Of a stretch of DNA of 28,689 nt, positions 24,781 to 28,689 are shown in pieces. The stretch spans positions 1 to 28,689 of the forward strand of contig DFYY01000008.1 in the NCBI GenBank assembly GCA_002383485.1, read 5' to 3'. Origin of the DNA: Bacteroidales bacterium UBA4070. Its GTDB lineage: Bacteria; Bacteroidota; Bacteroidia; Bacteroidales; VadinHA17. Position numbers and translations under genes: made by a program. Positions within the stretch are counted from its first letter, which is position 1. Each line of letters starts with the position of its first letter. The notes under the pieces are model-generated. The model had not been told where the DNA came from. It ran no database searches and saw only the letters and a list, made by a program, of their open reading frames with translations.

Positions 24781-25974
24781 ATGGAACACAAGAACGTTGA
24801 AAGAAAGATTTTAGGGTATCCCCGGAACATACTTTTCACCGGTCTTACCAGTTTCCTGACGGATACGTCAGTCAAGATGATCTATTCGGTAATGCCGATG
24901 TTTCTCATGTCAATCGGCGCCTCCAAGGCAAGTCTCGGACTTATAGAGGGTGTCGCTGAAAGCACTGCTTCACTTGTCAAGGCACTGTCAGGTTTCTGGA
25001 GCGATAAGATCGGGAAAAACAAACCCTTTATGCTGGTAGGATATGCCCTGTCTGCCGTCATAATGCCCCTGTATGCCTTTGTTATCTCGCCAATGCAGGT
25101 TCTGCTCCTCAGGTTCGCCGAAAGATTCGGAAAGGGTATCAGGACGGCACCGCGCGACAGCCTCATTGCAGGATCGGTCACCAACAATGAAACAGGCAGA
25201 AGTTTCGGTCTTCAGAAAGCGATGGACAACAGCGGTGCCATCGCCGGCCCTCTGATTGCGTTTGCACTTCTGAGCCTCTTCCCGGGTGACTTCAGGCTTA
25301 TCTTCATGCTGGCCGGGATACCTGCTATACTGGGCATATTCGTCATAATCTTCGGGATAAGGGAGGTGAGGAAAAACAAGGCTGAACTCTTTCAGAAGTT
25401 CCGGTTCAGTGACTTCTCAAAAAGATATTACCTCTTTCTTGGGATCATCTTCATCTTCACCCTTGGGAACTCTACCGACGCACTCCTGCTGGTAAAGGCT
25501 AACGAGGCCGGGATAAAGGTCGCGTTCATCCCGCTGGTCTATCTGATTACAAATACTGTAGCAGTAATAGCCGCAATTCCGCTGGGTTCTCTCTCTGACA
25601 GGGTGGGGAAGGAGAAGATACTTGTAGCCGGATTCCTGATCTATGCCCTGGTTTACTTCCTGTTTGGCAGAACATCTGATACAGTTGCAATCACATTGCT
25701 TTTTGCCCTGTACGGTCTGTATTCCGCTGCCACTGACGGCATTCAGAAGGCTTTTGTCACGGATATCGTTGACAAAAACAAGAAGGGCACCGGTCTTGGC
25801 ATTTATAATGCAATACTTGGAATAACCCTGCTGCCTGCAAGTATTATCGCCGGGGTGTTATATGACAGAGCCGGGTCAGCTGCCCCCTTCTATTTTGGTT
25901 CTTCAATGGCCTTTCTTTCCTTTTTGCTGATGCTTGCATTCTGCATTTACGGAAGGACAGGGAGGCGTGCCTGA
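24781..25974 (+). CDS. MFS transporter
   Basis: 397 residues with about 12 hydrophobic segments. The MFS motif A-like loop GFWSDKIGKNKPF (about 71-83) lies between helices 2 and 3, and the related GSLSDRVGKEKI repeats in the second half, so both six-helix halves are present. GKGIRTAPRDSLIAGS sits near the helix 4-5 region and is characteristic of a Bacteroidetes/proteobacterial MFS subgroup annotated only as 'MFS transporter'. The substrate cannot be assigned; drug or metabolite efflux is the usual guess. It lies close behind the calcium ATPase on the same strand. No terminator is evident in the 196-base gap before the next gene. Confidence 0.87.
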   Translation: MEHKNVERKILGYPRNILFTGLTSFLTDTSVKMIYSVMPMFLMSIGASKASLGLIEGVAESTASLVKALSGFWSDKIGKNKPFMLVGYALSAVIMPLYAFVISPMQVLLLRFAERFGKGIRTAPRDSLIAGSVTNNETGRSFGLQKAMDNSGAIAGPLIAFALLSLFPGDFRLIFMLAGIPAILGIFVIIFGIREVRKNKAELFQKFRFSDFSKRYYLFLGIIFIFTLGNSTDALLLVKANEAGIKVAFIPLVYLITNTVAVIAAIPLGSLSDRVGKEKILVAGFLIYALVYFLFGRTSDTVAITLLFALYGLYSAATDGIQKAFVTDIVDKNKKGTGLGIYNAILGITLLPASIIAGVLYDRAGSAAPFYFGSSMAFLSFLLMLAFCIYGRTGRRA

Positions 25975-26170
25975 TTCAGGGCCAATCTGTTCAGCAGATA
26001 TGTATCCCGCTCCGGGGTTTTTATTGCCAGTCCGGCTGTCTCTTTTCCCCTTCCGGCGACCTGATTTCAGTAACATCCTGCGTTGCCGGGAATGTTGCCG
26101 GTGTGATAAATATTATAACGTTTCCTAAACTTTAAATGGAAGAAAGGGTTTACCTTTAAAAGAAAAATCA

Positions 26171-27196
26171 ATGCCGGACAAACATTCAAACAGCCGTCGC
26201 GAGTTCCTGCAGAAGATGATTGCGCTGACAGCGCTTGCAGGAGTGGCGCCTTATGCCGATGCATTCGGGCAGCCTTTCGCGGATATCAGAAAAGGTAAGC
26301 TTCCTCTCAGGCCGCTAGGCAAAACGGGTCATATGGTAAGCATCTACAGTCTCGGGGGACAGGGTTCCATCGAGATACCCGGTAAAGAGGATATCTCGGT
26401 TGAGATTATCAACCGGGCGCTTGATTTGGGTATCAACTATATCGATACTGCTGCAGCCTACGGGCGACAGACGCCGACTGTTGCCAGGGCCGATGCCATG
26501 GGCACCAGTGAAAGGAATATGGGCCAGGTGATGAAATACCGCCGTAAGGAGGTCTTCCTGGCCAGCAAGACCCATGACCGTACCTATGACGGATCAATGA
26601 GGTTGCTGGAGAAGTCGCTCCGGCAGCTTAACACTGATCATCTTGACCTGTGGCAGATCCACAATGTAAGGATGGCAGAGATGGAGACGCTTGACATGAT
26701 TACCGGCGACGGCGGGGTACTGAAGGCGATGATCAAAGCCCGTGACGAGAAGATGATCCGTTTCATCGGGTTCAGCGGGCACGAGGGGCCGGATGTGCTG
26801 AATGCCCTCAATGAGAGGTTCCCGTTTGACAATGTTCTGGTAGCAATCAATGCAGCCGACAAGCATCATGATCCGTTTATCGAAAAATTCCTGCCCAATG
26901 CCGTGAAGAATGAGATGGGAATTGTGGGGATGAAGATACCGGCACGTGACAGGATCTTTGCCAATGGCGGCATAATAACAATGAAGGAGGCTATGGATTA
27001 TGTGCTGACTCTGCCGGTGAGCACTATCATTGTGGGTCTTGACAAGATTGCCGAGCTGGAGGAAAATATAAGCATTGCGAAGGAATTCAAGCCGCTGACG
27101 GCTGACCAGATGCTGGCCATTGAGGAGAAAACCAAACCGCATTACAGGGACCTTCTCTTCTTCAAGAACCTTTCAGAGTGGCCGGCGGATTGGTAA
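26171..27196 (+). CDS. Tat-exported aldo/keto reductase
   Basis: 341 residues. The N-terminus has a twin-arginine signal: SRREFLQKM (residues 8-16), a hydrophobic stretch ALTALAGVAPYADAF, and a likely cleavage site near 30-37. The rest is an AKR TIM barrel with the tetrad D92 and Y97 (NYIDTAAAYG), K133 (LASKTHD) and H164 (LWQIHNV). IRFIGFSGHEG and VSTIIVGLDKI fit the NADPH-binding end. Tat export implies it folds with its cofactor in the cytoplasm before crossing to the periplasm, seen in many Bacteroidetes sugar-related AKRs. The substrate is unknown. The convergent EamA gene ends 79 bases downstream, with an inverted repeat between. Confidence 0.9.
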   Translation: MPDKHSNSRREFLQKMIALTALAGVAPYADAFGQPFADIRKGKLPLRPLGKTGHMVSIYSLGGQGSIEIPGKEDISVEIINRALDLGINYIDTAAAYGRQTPTVARADAMGTSERNMGQVMKYRRKEVFLASKTHDRTYDGSMRLLEKSLRQLNTDHLDLWQIHNVRMAEMETLDMITGDGGVLKAMIKARDEKMIRFIGFSGHEGPDVLNALNERFPFDNVLVAINAADKHHDPFIEKFLPNAVKNEMGIVGMKIPARDRIFANGGIITMKEAMDYVLTLPVSTIIVGLDKIAELEENISIAKEFKPLTADQMLAIEEKTKPHYRDLLFFKNLSEWPADW

Positions 27197-27203
27197 ACCT
27201 GGG

Positions 27204-27268
27204 GAATTGCGAATTGCGAGTTGCGAATTAATTAAATCGAAAATCGCAATTCGAAAATCGCAAATCCT
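27204..27268. repeat. Imperfect inverted repeat of seven-base units between convergent genes
   Basis: The left half consists of tandem heptads (GAATTGC twice, then GAGTTGC and GAATT). The right half consists of related heptads (AAATCGA, AAATCGC, AATTCGA, AAATCGC). The halves pair over about 26 positions with roughly 21 matches and a short AT-rich loop. It lies between two genes pointing at each other, so a bidirectional terminator or RNA-end structure is plausible. The internal heptad periodicity suggests slippage or a dispersed repeat family. Confidence 0.6.
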
Positions 27269-27274
27269 GTTCTC

Positions 27275-28219
27275 CTATTTGGCCATCGGCCCTGCGGGGA
27301 CCTCCGGCACCTTGCGACCGCGTCTACCGGTGAAGCCGAAGAACCATATAAGCGAGAAGGAGATTATCACCATCCCGGTTACGGTGACCCAGTCGGCATT
27401 TTCTCCCGGCACTATGATCCAGCTAAGGATGGCCCCGAAAACGGGTATGATGAATTTCGATAGATTAAGTTCGCTTACCTTCACCTCCGGACGCTTCAGC
27501 AGCACATACCATTTTGAGAAAGTGAAAGCTGACATGAATGAGAGCCAGGCCAAAACCAGCCAGTAAATCATCGGAAAATCGGGCTTTGACGGCACATCCT
27601 CAAAACCAAAGGAAATGAGAAACATTACTGCACCCCCGGTAAAGAGCGAGAATGAGCTCAGCACCAGAGGATTCATGTTCTTGCCGTTCTTTGATACCAG
27701 CACATTGCTTGTTGCTGTTGAGATGTTGGCAATGAAGATCATTATGATACCTGCCACCTCACCCGGCAGTCCGAGATGAAATCCCTGCCTTCCGGCGCTG
27801 ACTATCACTATCCCTGCGAGCCCGAGAATTATCGTAATCACCTTGGCACGGGTAAAACGTTCCTCCTTTATCATTATGCGTGAAACGATAGCAGTCACAA
27901 ACGGTTGTGACCCAACGATGACTGCCCCCAGGGCTCCTGGTACCCGGTCCATCCCGATATAAAAGAGGACGTAGTTTATCAGGGTCTGGAGGATGGTAAC
28001 CCATATAGCCAGGCTTCTGTTCTCCATGATCATCCTGATATATTCCCGCGGTCTGACTGTGAAGGGGAGAATCATCAGTCCGGAGAGGATAAAGCGTGTT
28101 CCCGCGAAGTGAAGAGGAGTTGAATATTGCAGTCCTACCTTAATGAAAGGATACGCTGTTGACCACATCAGGCAGGTTATGATTGCCCAGATGATGGTGT
28201 TTGTATGTCGGTCAGTCAT
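27275..28219 (-). CDS. EamA/DMT-superfamily exporter
   Basis: About 314 residues with ten predicted helices in two EamA halves. The first begins TIIWAIITCLMWSTAYPFIK, the second near GEVAGIIMIFIANISTATSN. The pattern PGALGAVIVGSQPFVTAIVS, followed by a basic loop and ILGLAGIVIVSAG, is typical of the family, which exports amino acids, nucleobases or other metabolites. No substrate can be assigned. The frame also allows a start at 28240, but ATG 28219 (MTDRHTN) is preferred because it sits just before the first helix. The S9 peptidase gene ends 33 bases upstream on the same strand, so they may share a transcript. The C-terminus GFTGRRGRKV is basic, as expected inside the cell. Confidence 0.87.
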   Translation of the reverse strand: MTDRHTNTIIWAIITCLMWSTAYPFIKVGLQYSTPLHFAGTRFILSGLMILPFTVRPREYIRMIMENRSLAIWVTILQTLINYVLFYIGMDRVPGALGAVIVGSQPFVTAIVSRIMIKEERFTRAKVITIILGLAGIVIVSAGRQGFHLGLPGEVAGIIMIFIANISTATSNVLVSKNGKNMNPLVLSSFSLFTGGAVMFLISFGFEDVPSKPDFPMIYWLVLAWLSFMSAFTFSKWYVLLKRPEVKVSELNLSKFIIPVFGAILSWIIVPGENADWVTVTGMVIISFSLIWFFGFTGRRGRKVPEVPAGPMAK

Positions 28220-28252
28220 CTGAAACAGATAAGACTGCAAATATCGTTTTTT

Positions 28253-28689
28253 TTATTTTTCCTTTTTATTCCAGTCAGGAGGATTCACGCCAAGCAGGTG
28301 CTCCACGAAGAAATCCATCCGCCGGCGTTCACCGTAGACCCCGCCGCTGCTGTGTTGCATTCCCGGTACCAGGAGGTAGTCGAAGTCCTTGCCCGCCTTA
28401 ATGAGAGCATTGACCAGCTGCGTTGTTGAGGCAGGGTCAACGTTGTTATCCATCTCGCCGTTGATGAGGAGGAGCTTGCCCTTAAGCAGGTGCGCGTTCT
28501 CAACGTTGGACGATTCGATGTAGCTCTGGTCAACAGGCCATCCCATCCATGCCTCGTTCCACCATATCTTGTCCATCCTGTTGTCATGGCATCCGCATGA
28601 AGAGACGGCAACGTCATAGAATTCAGAATGGAAGAGCACCGCACCGGCGGAGTTCTGTCCTCCTGCCGAGGTGCCGTAAACGCCAACCC
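28253..28689 (-). CDS. S9 family (prolyl oligopeptidase/DPP-like) serine peptidase, C-terminal part
   Basis: The last 145 or so residues of a larger protein; the 5' part lies beyond the right edge. The nucleophile elbow GVYGTSAGGQNSAGAV (near 28640-28687) carries the catalytic Ser. LLLINGEMDNNVDP supplies the Asp and LVPGMQHSSGG the His, so the alpha/beta-hydrolase triad is complete. CGCHDNRMDKIWWNEAWMGW and a DFFVEHLLGVNPPDW end are typical of Bacteroidetes S9 peptidases, which act on peptides in the periplasm after signal-peptide export. The N-terminal beta-propeller and signal peptide cannot be seen. Family confidence is high; substrate preference is not readable here. Confidence 0.88.
   Translation of the reverse strand, partial: VGVYGTSAGGQNSAGAVLFHSEFYDVAVSSCGCHDNRMDKIWWNEAWMGWPVDQSYIESSNVENAHLLKGKLLLINGEMDNNVDPASTTQLVNALIKAGKDFDYLLVPGMQHSSGGVYGERRRMDFFVEHLLGVNPPDWNKKEK

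Noticed and set aside
26594..27142. Minus-strand open frame of 182 codons opposite the aldo/keto reductase
   Set aside because: The plus-strand gene has the full AKR tetrad; the antisense frame shows no family pattern.

Overview
The window looks like chromosomal DNA of a member of the Bacteroidetes, probably a Bacteroidales lineage known mainly from environmental genomes. The basis is gene content and the promoter ahead of position 3630, which matches the Bacteroidetes consensus (TTTG, about 18 bp, TAnnTTTG). Shine-Dalgarno sequences are weak throughout, as expected for that phylum. No RNA gene or CRISPR array was seen.

Layout. (1) 1-2357, minus strand: amino-acid biosynthesis genes, an M20 deacylase overlapping a monofunctional aspartate kinase that runs off the left edge. 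They sit behind a leader containing a short Lys/Arg-rich open frame and a terminator-like hairpin, which may be an attenuator. (2) 2397-4832: a secreted TPR protein (minus) with its terminator, then a divergent sugar-isomerase-like gene (plus). (3) 5008-19152: the most unusual part. Two plus-strand genes (a four-helix membrane protein and a SUKH-TPR protein) converge on a five-gene minus-strand operon. In transcription order the operon encodes a lipoprotein-like membrane-anchored protein, a membrane TrkA-N/RyR protein, two giant DUF4062-STAND ATPases with TPR or helical C-termini, and a tandem AAA+ ATPase with a duplicated N-terminal beta domain. (4) 19419-20893: an ABM-domain protein overlapping an iron-type alcohol dehydrogenase. 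(5) About 20950-21734: a scar made of a doubly truncated IS1634-like transposase fused to the first codons of a broken MFS gene. (6) 22063-28689: a P2A calcium ATPase, an MFS transporter, a Tat-exported aldo/keto reductase, a convergent EamA exporter and the end of an S9 peptidase.

The operon at 6935-19152 is the best candidate for an undescribed system. It combines a nephrocystin-3/NLR-like pair of switch ATPases, a ryanodine-receptor-type ligand domain on a two-helix TrkA-N membrane protein, and an AAA+ remodeller. A reasonable inference is a multi-protein signal-sensing or conflict (defence, self/non-self) system: the TPR and RyR parts sense, the STAND and AAA+ parts act as switches, and the DUF4062 and membrane components act as output. 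No nuclease or other obvious toxin domain is visible, so the function is unproven. All family calls come from reading motifs by eye; no database search was done.
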